From Ornithinimicrobium cryptoxanthini (GTDB lineage: Bacteria > Actinomycetota > Actinomycetes > Actinomycetales > Dermatophilaceae), in NCBI RefSeq assembly GCF_023923205.1, contig NZ_CP099490.1:1302001-1366000 (forward strand): a DNA stretch of 64,000 nt, given 5' to 3'. Under the pieces are notes generated by a model. That model saw only the letters and a program-made list of their open reading frames with translations. It had not been told where the DNA came from and ran no database searches. Shown here one piece after another: positions 27,907-36,953 of this stretch (the first letter of the stretch is position 1; each line of letters starts with the position of its first letter). Made by a program: the position numbers and the translations under genes.

Positions 27907-29669
27907 CTGGAGCTGCTCACGAGATAGGGGGTCGGTCCGGGCGCGGTGATGTCCTGCTCGGCCAACCAGGCGTCGATCGCCGGGAACTCGTCGAGCACCA
28001 GGAAGTGGGCACACTCCTGCGGCGGCTCGGGCTGCTGTTCCGGGCTGATGACGACTTCCTTGACATTGGGACTCAACAGGGCATAGCGCACGATATAGCG
28101 TCGGAAGCCGGAATCCCGCTCACCGAGCACGACGCAGACCGTGTCACCCGGTGGGACCGGGTCGGCAGCGGCCAGCGCGGCGTCCACCTTGACCCGCGCT
28201 GAGCCGGAGACGTCCGGGCGTGGGAGCAGGTCGCCCGAGCCCAACGAACTCATCACGAGCAGCGTGCCAGCACCGGTCACCGCGGCCAGGGCCTGCTGGG
28301 CAGCCTTGCCCGCCTGGTCGACCACGACCAGCAGCAGCCAGAGGGTGACGATCAGCCAGGCCAGGTGGGCGGTGCTGAGATAGCGGTGGAATCCGGCCAG
28401 GCGCAGTGCCTCACTCAGTGGCATCGACAGCAGGAACATGCCGAGGATGCCCACGACATAGAGCCCGTAGGTGAGCACGCCTCCGCCGAGGAGCCACACC
28501 GCCTCCGCCCTGCGGACCAGCCCGCTCCAACGCAGCAGCACGACCGCGACCACTAGGGCGACCAGCAGCACCACGCTGGCCCGGTCCCCGAGCAGCTCGG
28601 TGGCAAACGACCTGGTGATCACCTTGACGTCGGCGACCGACTTCTCGCCGAGCACGTCGCCGAGCCGGCCGGCCGACATGGAGTGCTTTGAGTCCAGTCC
28701 CTCGGGGAAGGTGGTGGCCACGTGCCGGTTCCACCAGAGCAGGACGGCCCACGGCGCGAGGAGCGCGGGCAGCATCCACCAGGTGAACCCCCGACCGGAC
28801 CGATGACTGCCCGGCGCGTCCGGGCGGGACGTGCGCGCCGGCATACTCAATCGGATCAGGACCGGGACGGCGACGGTGGCCACGACGACGGTGAACAGAC
28901 CCGAGTTCTTGGTCACGGCCAGGAAGGCCAGCACGGTCGCGATCGGCAGGAGCAGACTCGGCAGCCGGTCTCGGTTGCCCCACAGCAGGATCATCAGATA
29001 GCCGCTCATCAACCCGAGCAGGGTGTCCACCAGGAGGCTGTTGACGAAGATCTCATAGGTGGTAGTCACCAGGAAGGAGACGATGATCGCCACCACGCCC
29101 ACGAGACGACGCCGGGGGGTGGCGGCCAGCAGGGCCAGGACATAACTGAAGCCGAGCAGCTGCTGGGCCAGCATCAGGACCGGCTCCGCGGGGGAGATGA
29201 CGCGCCCGAACAGATAGACGAAGCTCGCGCTGCCCAGCGGATAGGCCTGGAAGACGATGACCGGATCGTCGGCTGTCGGGAAGCGTCCCTCGGTGAGCAT
29301 GACCTGCACCACGACGGCCCAGTGGCTGAAGTTGTCATAGCTGGTGAAGAGCAGGCCATGCAGATACCACGCCCCGACCGCGGCGGCACCGGCCAGGAGC
29401 AGGATGGCCGGTTCGGTCAACAGGCCCAGCACCAGGTCGGGAGCGCGCCACGCCTCGTGCACCAGCAGCACCAGGCCCAGGATGACTACGCCCCACGCGG
29501 CCTGCGGGAGCAGGCCCAGCAGACCGCCGGCGAAGACCACCAGACCTTGTCCGGAGAAGACCAGCGCTGGCACGAACGCGACGTCCAGGCCGGTCAACCG
29601 CCGGGTCCACGCGATCAGCCCCAGCTGGGCCAGCACGAAGGCGAGGACCTGCAACGACAGGGTGAGCAT
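27903..29669 (-). CDS. GT-C-type polytopic membrane protein, probable glycosyltransferase
   Basis: 588 aa with about 12 membrane helices. A loop after the second or third helix (LLFTSYDNFSHWAVVVQVMLTEGRFP) carries acidic and His residues like GT-C enzymes, and the C-terminal 110 residues are soluble (VKVDAALAAADPVPPGDTVCVV…). The 4-nt overlap with the GT2-GtrA gene implies a pair: the GT2 makes a lipid-linked sugar and this protein transfers it outside the membrane. No exact family is claimed. Confidence 0.65.
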   Translation of the reverse strand: MLTLSLQVLAFVLAQLGLIAWTRRLTGLDVAFVPALVFSGQGLVVFAGGLLGLLPQAAWGVVILGLVLLVHEAWRAPDLVLGLLTEPAILLLAGAAAVGAWYLHGLLFTSYDNFSHWAVVVQVMLTEGRFPTADDPVIVFQAYPLGSASFVYLFGRVISPAEPVLMLAQQLLGFSYVLALLAATPRRRLVGVVAIIVSFLVTTTYEIFVNSLLVDTLLGLMSGYLMILLWGNRDRLPSLLLPIATVLAFLAVTKNSGLFTVVVATVAVPVLIRLSMPARTSRPDAPGSHRSGRGFTWWMLPALLAPWAVLLWWNRHVATTFPEGLDSKHSMSAGRLGDVLGEKSVADVKVITRSFATELLGDRASVVLLVALVVAVVLLRWSGLVRRAEAVWLLGGGVLTYGLYVVGILGMFLLSMPLSEALRLAGFHRYLSTAHLAWLIVTLWLLLVVVDQAGKAAQQALAAVTGAGTLLVMSSLGSGDLLPRPDVSGSARVKVDAALAAADPVPPGDTVCVVLGERDSGFRRYIVRYALLSPNVKEVVISPEQQPEPPQECAHFLVLDEFPAIDAWLAEQDITAPGPTPYLVSSSR

Positions 29670-29806
29670 GGGGCAATCTCCTACAGGGGCCGGTCGGGGC
29701 GGCCCCCCGGTCGCGGCAACACCCCGACGCCTGCGGGAAGCGCTGAGGGGAGTTTAGTCTGTCGAGCGGCCCGGACCGTCCGCCACGCGAGCGCCCCGTC
29801 GTTCAG

Positions 29807-30139
29807 CTAGGCGCGGGTCGCGACGGTCAGCAAAACAGCGGCGTCGCTGAGGGCGGTGAGGTCGTGGCGTGCCGGCGGGATCACCAGGTAGTCGCCCTCG
29901 CCGCCCTCCCACGACTCGTCGCCTGCCCTGAGCCGGACCTGGCCGTGCAACACCTGGAGGGTCGCCTCATCGGGCGACTCGTGCTCGTTGAGCGAGTTGC
30001 CCTCGACCAGCGCGATGAGCGTCTGGCGCAGGTCGTGCTGGTGCCCGCCGTGCAGCGTCGAGGCGGCGCGTCCGCTGCTGCTCGCGCGTGCCTTGGCGAG
30101 GTGCTCCTCGACGGCGACGGTGAGAGAGGTTGACTCCAT
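29807..30139 (-). CDS. Cupin-domain protein
   Basis: 110 aa. Small beta-barrel with HGGHQHDLRQTLIALVEGNSLNEHESPDEATLQVLHGQVRL, where His and Glu residues could bind a metal, and a second strand motif GDYLVIPPARHDLTAL. Related small cupins are of unknown function. It is divergent from the baeRF gene. Confidence 0.8.
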   Translation of the reverse strand: MESTSLTVAVEEHLAKARASSSGRAASTLHGGHQHDLRQTLIALVEGNSLNEHESPDEATLQVLHGQVRLRAGDESWEGGEGDYLVIPPARHDLTALSDAAVLLTVATRA

Positions 30140-30171
30140 GGGCGCACCCTACCAACCGGTCACTTGCGGGC

Positions 30172-30213
30172 CTGGTGCGTTCCGTGGACGGCCCGGTGCG
30201 TTCCGTGGGCGGC
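30172..30213. repeat. Short tandem repeat, 21 bp twice
   Basis: Two copies of a unit based on GGTGCGTTCCGTGG, in the intergenic region before the baeRF gene. Confidence 0.7.
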
Positions 30214-30312
30214 CCGACGGCGTGGATGCAGGATGTGACGCGGAGCCAGCGGATGCGCGGAAGGGGCTCGACGGCGTAGCCTCAGAAGGACGCCGAGCCT
30301 CTGGAGGATTCG

Positions 30313-31452
30313 ATGGATCTGATGACCCGTGCCGAGTTTGAGGAACTGGTGGGGGACGGTGGGGGGCCCCGGGTGTCGGCCTTTGTGCCCACGCACCGCA
30401 ACAGCAACGCCCGAGACGCTGATGGTGACCGTCTCCGCTGGAAGAACCTGCTCAACGGCATCGAGAGCTCTCTCGCCGAGGACGGGCACAGCCGGAGCGA
30501 GATCGCGGAGCTGATGGCTCCGGCGTGGGACCTGCACAGTGACGGTATGGCGTGGAGCTATCTGGCCGACGGCCTGGCCATGTTCCTGCGGCCGGGTTGG
30601 CACGCGACCTATCGGGTGCCGCTCGACCTGCCTGAGCTGGGCACGATCGGGGACGGGTTCGTGCTGACCCCCGTGCTGCCCCTGCTCACGGACCGCAACT
30701 ATGTCGTGCTCACCCTCAGCCAGCGCAACGTGCGCGTGCTGCGCGGCAGCCGCGACCAGATCAGCGAGCTCGACGTGCCCTCGGTCCCCAAAGCCTTCGA
30801 GGACGTCATGACCCGCGAGGACCCGCAGCAGTCCGAGACGGTGGGACGCCCCGCTGGCATCGGTCGCGGCGGGGGCGGCGAGGCGGTCTACTACGGCAAC
30901 AGCTCGGTCGACAACGTGCACAAGGAGGACGTCGTCGAATACCTCCGGGAGGTGGCTCGTGGCGTCGCGGACCACCTTGCCGGACGGACGATCCCGCTGA
31001 TCCTGGCCGGTCTGCCCGAGTGGGTCGCGGTCTATCGCGAGATCAACACCTACCCGCACCTGCTGGACCAGGCGATCGAGCGGAACCCGGATGACCTGGC
31101 GGCCGACGACATCCGCCTGGCTGTCTGGCCGGTGGTGGAGGAGCGGCTCAACCAGGAGAACTCAGCGCTCGTGGACCGGCTCCACGAGCAGTTCGCCCGT
31201 GGCAGCGGCGTGTTCGGCGTCGAGGAGACCCGCCGCGCTGCCCAGGACGGACGTGTCGACACCCTGCTGCTGCCGCTCGAGACCGCGTTGGCCGCACCCG
31301 ACGGTGGGCAGCCGGTCGTGCGCGTGGACGAGGGCGACAGCTATGGCCTGGTCGCGTCCGCCGCGCGAGCCACGTTCCGCGCCGGCGGTGCGATCAGGGT
31401 GCTCGACCAGCTGCCGGGCGAGGTGCCGGCAGCGGCCGTGGTGCGCTACTAG
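30313..31452 (+). CDS. baeRF-type (bacterial eRF1-like) domain protein
   Basis: 379 aa. RVSAFVPTHRNSNARDADGDRLRWKNLLNG at the start, FLRPGWHATYRVPLDLPEL, RNVRVLRGSR, then a long loop (GRPAGIGRGGGGEAVYYGNSSVDNVHKEDVVEYLREV) and LAGLPEWVAVYREINTYPHLL match the baeRF families, thought to act in ribosome rescue or stress. The YYGNSS loop replaces the GGQ of eRF1. RBS GGAGG at 30303-30307. Product activity is not known. Confidence 0.75.
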   Translation: MDLMTRAEFEELVGDGGGPRVSAFVPTHRNSNARDADGDRLRWKNLLNGIESSLAEDGHSRSEIAELMAPAWDLHSDGMAWSYLADGLAMFLRPGWHATYRVPLDLPELGTIGDGFVLTPVLPLLTDRNYVVLTLSQRNVRVLRGSRDQISELDVPSVPKAFEDVMTREDPQQSETVGRPAGIGRGGGGEAVYYGNSSVDNVHKEDVVEYLREVARGVADHLAGRTIPLILAGLPEWVAVYREINTYPHLLDQAIERNPDDLAADDIRLAVWPVVEERLNQENSALVDRLHEQFARGSGVFGVEETRRAAQDGRVDTLLLPLETALAAPDGGQPVVRVDEGDSYGLVASAARATFRAGGAIRVLDQLPGEVPAAAVVRY

Positions 31453-31457
31453 AGGTG

Positions 31458-31868
31458 ATGGTCGACGGCTGCGACTTCTGTGCGGTGGTGCGCGGGGAGG
31501 AGCCCGCGCAGATCGTGCTGAGCACCGACGACGTCGTCGCGTTCCTGGACCGGCGGCCCGTCTTCAAGGGGCACGTGTTGGTGGTGCCTCGCGAGCACGT
31601 CGAGACCCTCACCGACCTGCCTGATGACCTGCTCAAACCGGTCTTTGCCGCGGCCCGGCTGCTGGCCGGCGCCGTCCGGGACGCACTGGACGCGACCGGT
31701 TCGTTCGTGGCGATGAACAACACCGTCAGCCAGTCGGTGCCGCACCTGCACGTGCACGTCGTGCCCCGCACCAAGGGCGACGGGTTGCGCGGGTTCTTCT
31801 GGCCGCGCACGAAGTATGCCGAGGGCGAGATGCGCGACTACGCCGACCGTCTGCGGGCGGCCCTCTGA
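31458..31868 (+). CDS. HIT-family hydrolase
   Basis: 136 aa (ATG 31458; GTG 31455 also possible). [10 protein letters not shown] at the start, then [15 protein letters not shown] and the histidine triad motif HLHVHVVPR, which holds the nucleophilic His. HIT proteins hydrolyse or transfer nucleotides, such as AMP-amides or Ap4A. It follows the baeRF gene by 5 bp and shares its transcript. Confidence 0.9.
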   Translation: MVDGCDFCAVVRGEEPAQIVLSTDDVVAFLDRRPVFKGHVLVVPREHVETLTDLPDDLLKPVFAAARLLAGAVRDALDATGSFVAMNNTVSQSVPHLHVHVVPRTKGDGLRGFFWPRTKYAEGEMRDYADRLRAAL

Positions 31869-31935
31869 CCCATTCTTGGGGCCTGCCGATGACCCCGGGC
31901 TGCGGGCATCGGTGGAGTTTGATAGACCTCGTGTC

Positions 31936-32457
31936 ATGAGCCTGGACCGACCTGTCACGCCCAATCCCTACGATCTCCTGCCGGCCGTGCCGTCCTTCAC
32001 GGTCACCAGCACCGACGTCACGGACGGCCAGCCGCTGAAAGACGACCAGGTGGCCGCGCACGGTGACACCTCGCCGCAGCTGAGCTGGTCCGATGTGCCC
32101 GAGGGCACCAAGTCCTTCGTCGTCACCTGTTTCGACCCGGACGCACCGACACCGTCGGGCTATTGGCACTGGGTGCTGGTGGACCTGCCCGCCGACGTCA
32201 CCTCGCTGGACACCGGTGCCGCCGCGGGCGAGCTTCCGGGCAACGCCTTCCACGTGCGCAACGACGGTGGCACCGCCGGGTTCGCCGGTGCTGCGCCGCC
32301 CGAGGGTGACCAGGTGCATCGCTACTACTTCGTGGTGCACGCGGTGGGCCAGGAGTCCCTGGGCGTCGACGCGGACGCCTCGCCGGCGGTCGTCTCGTTC
32401 AACCTGGCCTTCAAGACTCTTGGCCGCGCCATCATCCACGGGACCTGTCAGGCCTGA
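31936..32457 (+). CDS. YbhB/YbcL PEBP-family protein
   Basis: 173 aa. Signature motifs: [69 protein letters not shown] and the ending [11 protein letters not shown]. These proteins have the phosphatidylethanolamine-binding fold and bind anionic groups; their bacterial role is unclear. Confidence 0.93.
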   Translation: MSLDRPVTPNPYDLLPAVPSFTVTSTDVTDGQPLKDDQVAAHGDTSPQLSWSDVPEGTKSFVVTCFDPDAPTPSGYWHWVLVDLPADVTSLDTGAAAGELPGNAFHVRNDGGTAGFAGAAPPEGDQVHRYYFVVHAVGQESLGVDADASPAVVSFNLAFKTLGRAIIHGTCQA

Positions 32458-32509
32458 GCGCCCGCGACCGGCCAGGGTCGCCCCCGGGCCACTCAGGCCG
32501 GGGTTCTCG

Positions 32510-33223
32510 TCAGCGCCGGTCGATGTGCACGGTCGTCTGGCTGCCCAGCGGCTGGAAACCGAGCCGTCGGGCGAGCTGCTGCGAGGCCTCGTTGTCGGCG
32601 CGGGACCGCCACTGCGGGAGCAGCCCGGCGGCGAGGGCGGCGTTGATGGCCAGCCCGGCCGCCACGGTGCCCTGGCCCTGACGGCGCTGGTCTGGTGCCG
32701 TGAGCACCCCGAGGTGGGCGAGCACGTCAGCCCAGACGACGAAACCCGCCGCAGCCGCCGGCGCCTTCTCCCTGGGCGCCTCAGGTGACGATCCGAGCAC
32801 GACCCAGCGGGTCGGCATACCAGCCAGGCCCACCTCCTCGACGTCTTCTGGCGGGCACCGGCCCTCGAGGGTTGCCACCGTCGCGTCGTCGTCGGCGGTC
32901 ACAGCCTCGGGCAGCCCGTCGATCGAGACGTCGGTGAAGGACAGCGTCGCGGCGCCGAGCGGGCGGCTGTCGTGATCGGCCGTCAGCTCCTGCAGGACCT
33001 GCAGCTCGGCGAGCTCATCGTCGGAGCGGTCAGCGGCCCGGTCGATCGCCCACTGCGGGCCGACGATGACGCCGTGACTCAGCAGGCGCACGAAGGTGAC
33101 GGCCCTGGCCTTGGGGTCCCGGCGCGTGATCCGTCCAGGAGTCAGGTCGGCCAGGGCACCGTCCTCGAGCTTGAGGAGCTGGGTCCAGGCACGGGCGACG
33201 GTCAGTTCAGTAGCGGTGCGCAC
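32510..33223 (-). CDS. GNAT-family acetyltransferase
   Basis: 237 aa. The C-terminal FR47-like GNAT core is seen as HLGVLTAPDQRRQGQGTVAAGLAINAALAAGLLPQWRSRADNEASQQLARRLGFQPLG; RRQGQGT binds the CoA pyrophosphate. The N-terminal half is less conserved. Substrate unknown. It ends 10 bp upstream of the SRPBCC-epimerase stop; the two genes run on the same strand. Confidence 0.8.
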   Translation of the reverse strand: MRTATELTVARAWTQLLKLEDGALADLTPGRITRRDPKARAVTFVRLLSHGVIVGPQWAIDRAADRSDDELAELQVLQELTADHDSRPLGAATLSFTDVSIDGLPEAVTADDDATVATLEGRCPPEDVEEVGLAGMPTRWVVLGSSPEAPREKAPAAAAGFVVWADVLAHLGVLTAPDQRRQGQGTVAAGLAINAALAAGLLPQWRSRADNEASQQLARRLGFQPLGSQTTVHIDRR

Positions 33224-33233
33224 AACTTTGAGC

Positions 33234-34670
33234 CTAGGACGTCAGGTCACGCAGGGCACCGTCAAGGGTGGGGTGCGTGAACTCAAAGCCCGCGTCCGTC
33301 GTCAGCTCCGAGGTCGCATACCGCCCGGTCAGCCCCAGGGCAGGGTCGGTGCGCAGGGTCACGCTGCCGACCCGGACCAGGGCGCTCGGCGTCGGGGGAG
33401 CAGGTGGGCGATGCAGGTGCTGGCGCAGCAGGGTCATCAGCTCGGCGTTGCGCACAGGGTGGGGTGCGGCGGCGATCAGTATGCCGTCAGGCAGGTCGAC
33501 GCCCGCCTGCAGACCGAGGGTGGCCCGCACGAGCGTGAGCCAGTCGTCGATGTGGATCCAGCTGAACCACTGCCGGCCCGACCCGACGCGGCCCCCGAGA
33601 CCTGCCCGGGTCAGGCCCGCCAGCCGGTCGAAGGCGGGGGAGCCGGACTCGAGCACGATGGAGGTCCGCAGGATCGTCAGGTGGTCGCTGTGAGCTCCCT
33701 CAACGGCCGCCTCCCAGGGCGCGGCCACGCCAGTCATCTGGGGCAGGGCGGCACTGCCGGTGGGCAGCGGACTGGACTCGGTGACCTCGGTCTCGCCGGC
33801 GTCCGAATAGATCGCGGTCGTCGAGCCCTGGACCCAGCGGGCCAGCGGCGTCTCGAGGGCCTGGCTGGCCTCGACCAGCGCGCGCGTGGGCTTGACCCGG
33901 GACTCGCGCAGGTCGGTGATGTTTGCCTCGGAGGGCCGTGCGTCGACCAGTCGTCCGGCCAGGTTGACGACGGCGGTGTTGCCCGGGTCCTGGGCGAGCT
34001 CGTCGGCCCACGCGCCGATGGTGGCGCCGTCCCAAGTGCGCTGACGGTGCGGCAGATCGAGGTCGACGCTGCGGGTGAGGAGCACGACGTCGTGCCCACG
34101 CGTGGTCAGGTCGGCGGCCAGCGAGCGCCCGAGCGTGCCCGAACCACCGGCGATGACCACCTTGAGCAGGCTGCGGTCCGGCTCGGGGCGGATCATCTGA
34201 TAGAGCCGGGTGACGGACGCGCGCCAGTCCGCAACGATGTCCGAGGCGACGATGGCTACGACGGCCGGGGTCATCGGGCCGGTCACCGTGACCTGCTGCT
34301 GCAGCGTCGTCCCTCCGTCAGGGTGCCCGCTCAGCTGCCAGCGGATGCGGGTTGCGCCACCCGGTGCCGGCTGCTCCAGGGCCAGGGCGCGTCCCGGCTC
34401 GACCTGCGTGATGCGCAGCGCCGGGGCGGTGCGACCGTGCAGCGCGGCGGCCCATCCGCGGGCCGGGAGGTAGTGGCCCTTTTGCCCGACCGACGCCTGG
34501 GGTGAGTGCGCGGAGCGGTGCGTGTCGGCATACGTCGAGCTGGGTGGTTCCAGGATGAAGGAGCGGATGGCGCCGCTCCAGGCCGGCCACCGGGTCGGGT
34601 CGCCGACGATCGCCCACAACGCGTCCGCAGGGAGGGCGAAATAGTGGTCGGTGGTGCGTTGCCAGGCCAT
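33234..34670 (-). CDS. SRPBCC domain fused to a TIGR01777-type epimerase
   Basis: 478 aa from ATG 34670. Residues about 1-150 form an SRPBCC (START-like) domain (HYFALPADALWAIVGDPTRWPAWSGAIRSF). Residues about 170-478 form an NAD(P)-binding epimerase (VVIAGGSGTLGRSLAADL, VNLAGRLVDARPSEANI, FSWIHIDDWLTLV and the ending FEFTHPTLDGAL). A second, stand-alone member lies at 54355-55287. The fusion resembles YfcH-type proteins with an added ligand-binding cavity. Confidence 0.88.
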   Translation of the reverse strand: MAWQRTTDHYFALPADALWAIVGDPTRWPAWSGAIRSFILEPPSSTYADTHRSAHSPQASVGQKGHYLPARGWAAALHGRTAPALRITQVEPGRALALEQPAPGGATRIRWQLSGHPDGGTTLQQQVTVTGPMTPAVVAIVASDIVADWRASVTRLYQMIRPEPDRSLLKVVIAGGSGTLGRSLAADLTTRGHDVVLLTRSVDLDLPHRQRTWDGATIGAWADELAQDPGNTAVVNLAGRLVDARPSEANITDLRESRVKPTRALVEASQALETPLARWVQGSTTAIYSDAGETEVTESSPLPTGSAALPQMTGVAAPWEAAVEGAHSDHLTILRTSIVLESGSPAFDRLAGLTRAGLGGRVGSGRQWFSWIHIDDWLTLVRATLGLQAGVDLPDGILIAAAPHPVRNAELMTLLRQHLHRPPAPPTPSALVRVGSVTLRTDPALGLTGRYATSELTTDAGFEFTHPTLDGALRDLTS

Positions 34671-34756
34671 GGTCCCAGCCAATCACGAGCGGACGTGGCA
34701 GGCTGGAGACACGGCCGCCAGCACGGAGGTCGTCAGTTCGAGTTCGAGGTGGACAG

Positions 34757-35035
34757 ATGACCGAGCACGGGAGCCCACAACCGTCCGAGCCCACGCATGA
34801 GCCCGCGGCCGAGGAGATCGAGCGCCGGGCCAGGCAGGTGAGGAACAACAAGCGTCAGTCCTGGATCTACCTGGCGGTCGGCGCCGTCCTGGTCGTGCTC
34901 GGCGTCATGGGGGTGATGGCCGACGACCGCGGCATCCTGGACTGGTTGATGCTCGGGCTGGGCGTGCTCAACCTGGTGATCGGCGGCATGGGGCTGCGTC
35001 GACCCGAGCCTCCGTTGAGTGACTCGACCGGGTGA
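34757..35035 (+). CDS. Small two-helix membrane protein
   Basis: 92 aa. A charged N-terminal arm (about 35 residues) precedes two hydrophobic segments (SWIYLAVGAVLVVLGVMGVMA and GILDWLMLGLGVLNLVIGGMGL). Family unknown. It is divergent from the epimerase gene. Confidence 0.65.
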   Translation: MTEHGSPQPSEPTHEPAAEEIERRARQVRNNKRQSWIYLAVGAVLVVLGVMGVMADDRGILDWLMLGLGVLNLVIGGMGLRRPEPPLSDSTG

Positions 35036-35082
35036 CTCGACCGGGTGACTCAACCGCGAGCTGACATCGCGCGGTCCGTAGT

Positions 35083-36027
35083 TTAGTCCGCCAGGATCTC
35101 GCCGATATAGGCCGCGAGGCGCACCGACTCCTCGATCTCGATGCGACGGACCGAGACGCTCTCGACGTTGAAGCCGAACGGCACGTCCAGCTGTCGACAG
35201 AAGGCGGCGAGCTCGCTGGCCATCCGCGCGCACTGCTCATAGGAGTCAGCCAGGGGGTCCTGCGAGTGGACGAGCTGGTTCTGCAGCCAGCGCGGGACGT
35301 GCACTCCGAGCCACTGCAGGAACTCGAGGGTCTTCAGCGACCCGCACACCGAGAGGGTGAAGACCAGCGGCGCCGGCTCGATCCCGCGCTCGCGGCAGGC
35401 ATAGGCATAGTCCGACACCAGGTCCTTGGCGGCCGTCAGGTCATAGATCACCTGGGTCACGAAGAACGAGCACCCGGACTCCTGCTTGCGCAGCATCCGC
35501 TCGTGCTCGTCGGCCCGCTGAGCGTGTCGCTCCGGGATGGTCACGCCACCCATCGGGGGAGCACCGCCGGCGTCCCGCCACAGTGACAGGGCCTCGTTCA
35601 GGGTCGTGCGGACGGGGGTGTGCCGTGAGGACGCGCCGACCAGCACCGTCGCCACCTGATCTGGGTCCTGCTCCGCGAGCCAGCTCTTGAGGGTGGCCGG
35701 TTCATATTTGCCGACCGAGCGATAGACCACGACGGGGCGGTCCCAGTCGGCAAGGTGCTCGTCGCGGAAGTGCCCCGCGTCCACCGTCGCCAGGTAGGGG
35801 AAGGGCCGGGCCTCTTGCGTGCGGTCGCACTCGTCCTGGATGTCATAGAGGATCAGCGCGTCCAGACCCAGCGGCGCCAGGCGCTCCACCGTGAGGCGGC
35901 CGACCCGGGAGAGGTCCTCGCGCGGAGTCGACTCCCGCGGGGGCGTGATGCTGTAGAACCGCAGCGGGCGGGTGCGGTCAGCGAGCCGAGCGCCGAATCC
36001 GGTTGCAGCAGTGGCCGGTTGTGTCAT
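35083..36027 (-). CDS. Methylenetetrahydrofolate reductase-like protein
   Basis: 314 aa. TIM-barrel MTHFR fold: FYSITPPRESTPREDLSRV holds the conserved Glu, LILYDIQDE, then GVTIPERHAQRADEHERMLRKQESGCSFFVTQVIYDL and the C-terminal GFNVESVSVRR. MetF reduces CH2-THF to CH3-THF for methionine synthesis. The N-terminal sequence differs from canonical MetF, so an MTHFR-like enzyme acting in another folate step is possible. Confidence 0.82.
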   Translation of the reverse strand: MTQPATAATGFGARLADRTRPLRFYSITPPRESTPREDLSRVGRLTVERLAPLGLDALILYDIQDECDRTQEARPFPYLATVDAGHFRDEHLADWDRPVVVYRSVGKYEPATLKSWLAEQDPDQVATVLVGASSRHTPVRTTLNEALSLWRDAGGAPPMGGVTIPERHAQRADEHERMLRKQESGCSFFVTQVIYDLTAAKDLVSDYAYACRERGIEPAPLVFTLSVCGSLKTLEFLQWLGVHVPRWLQNQLVHSQDPLADSYEQCARMASELAAFCRQLDVPFGFNVESVSVRRIEIEESVRLAAYIGEILAD

Positions 36028-36051
36028 GGACTGACCTCCTTCGGGCTCAGG

Positions 36052-36930
36052 CTACGTGGCGTCGGGTGCGCCGGTCAGCCCGGTCACGCCAGGTGGGTCA
36101 GCTGCGGGTGTGCCGACGCTGCGTCCCGCCTCGATCGCATCCAGGTCCCGCAGGGCATAGCGGTAGTGCTCCCACGACTCGTCGAGGATCGTGTGCAGGC
36201 AGGACAGGACTGTCTCGGCATGGTCCGGGGCCCACGGGTTCTGACGGGTCGCCGCCAGCTCGTCGCGGGTGACCGCAGCCAGGAAGTTGCGCACCGCGGT
36301 CATCTTCGCGCCAAAGACCTCCAGGACCTCGGAGTATGCCGGCGCTCGGGTCGCGAAGACCGCCAGGTCGTGGCCGTCGGCCGCGTAGTCGTCGTTGGGC
36401 TGGCCGATCGGGTGGTAGGGCTGCTCCTGCCTCAGGATCGCGCGACCCAGCCAGGTGTCGATGGCCATCACCAGGTGCCGCAGCGTCTGCGCGAACGACC
36501 ACTCGCCGGCCACGGAGACGTCGGTGGTGCCCTCTGGCATGGCGGCGACCCGATCGACGGCGCTCGCCCAGGTGGACTCGAGCGCCGCCCAGGCTGTCCG
36601 CAGGCCCTCGGGCTCGGTGGCTCCTCGCTCGGCGCGCCCCGGGAAGCGGCGGTTGAGCTCGGCGTCGACGAGCGGGATGACGTTGACGCCGTTGACCAGC
36701 AGGGGGTCGTCGCCGTCAAAGAGCCAGGGCGACTCGATCTCAGCGCCCTGCACGTCACCGCCACGCACGACGACACCGGACAGGTCCGACCCGACGAAGC
36801 TGGCTCCGCGCAGCGTGCTGTTGACGAACCTGGCCTGCTGCAGTCTGGTGGCCGAGAACCGGGCCTCGCTGAGGTCTGCTCCCTCGAACTGCGCGCCACG
36901 CAGGTCGTCGGAGCGGTCGAAGGTTGCCAT
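36052..36930 (-). CDS. Pentapeptide-repeat/DinB fusion protein
   Basis: 292 aa. Residues about 7-60 form pentapeptide repeats (LRGAQFEGADLSEARFSATRLQQARFVNSTLRGASFVGSDLSG). Residues about 110-265 form a DinB-like four-helix domain with His residues that could bind metal (EWSFAQTLRHLVMAIDTWLGR and ESWEHYRYALRDL). DinB proteins often act as thiol-dependent S-transferases. It is co-directional with the 192-aa gene and 24 bp upstream of the MTHFR-like stop. Confidence 0.82.
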   Translation of the reverse strand: MATFDRSDDLRGAQFEGADLSEARFSATRLQQARFVNSTLRGASFVGSDLSGVVVRGGDVQGAEIESPWLFDGDDPLLVNGVNVIPLVDAELNRRFPGRAERGATEPEGLRTAWAALESTWASAVDRVAAMPEGTTDVSVAGEWSFAQTLRHLVMAIDTWLGRAILRQEQPYHPIGQPNDDYAADGHDLAVFATRAPAYSEVLEVFGAKMTAVRNFLAAVTRDELAATRQNPWAPDHAETVLSCLHTILDESWEHYRYALRDLDAIEAGRSVGTPAADPPGVTGLTGAPDAT

Positions 36931-36953
36931 GGTGATCTCCTCGCGTGGGTTGG

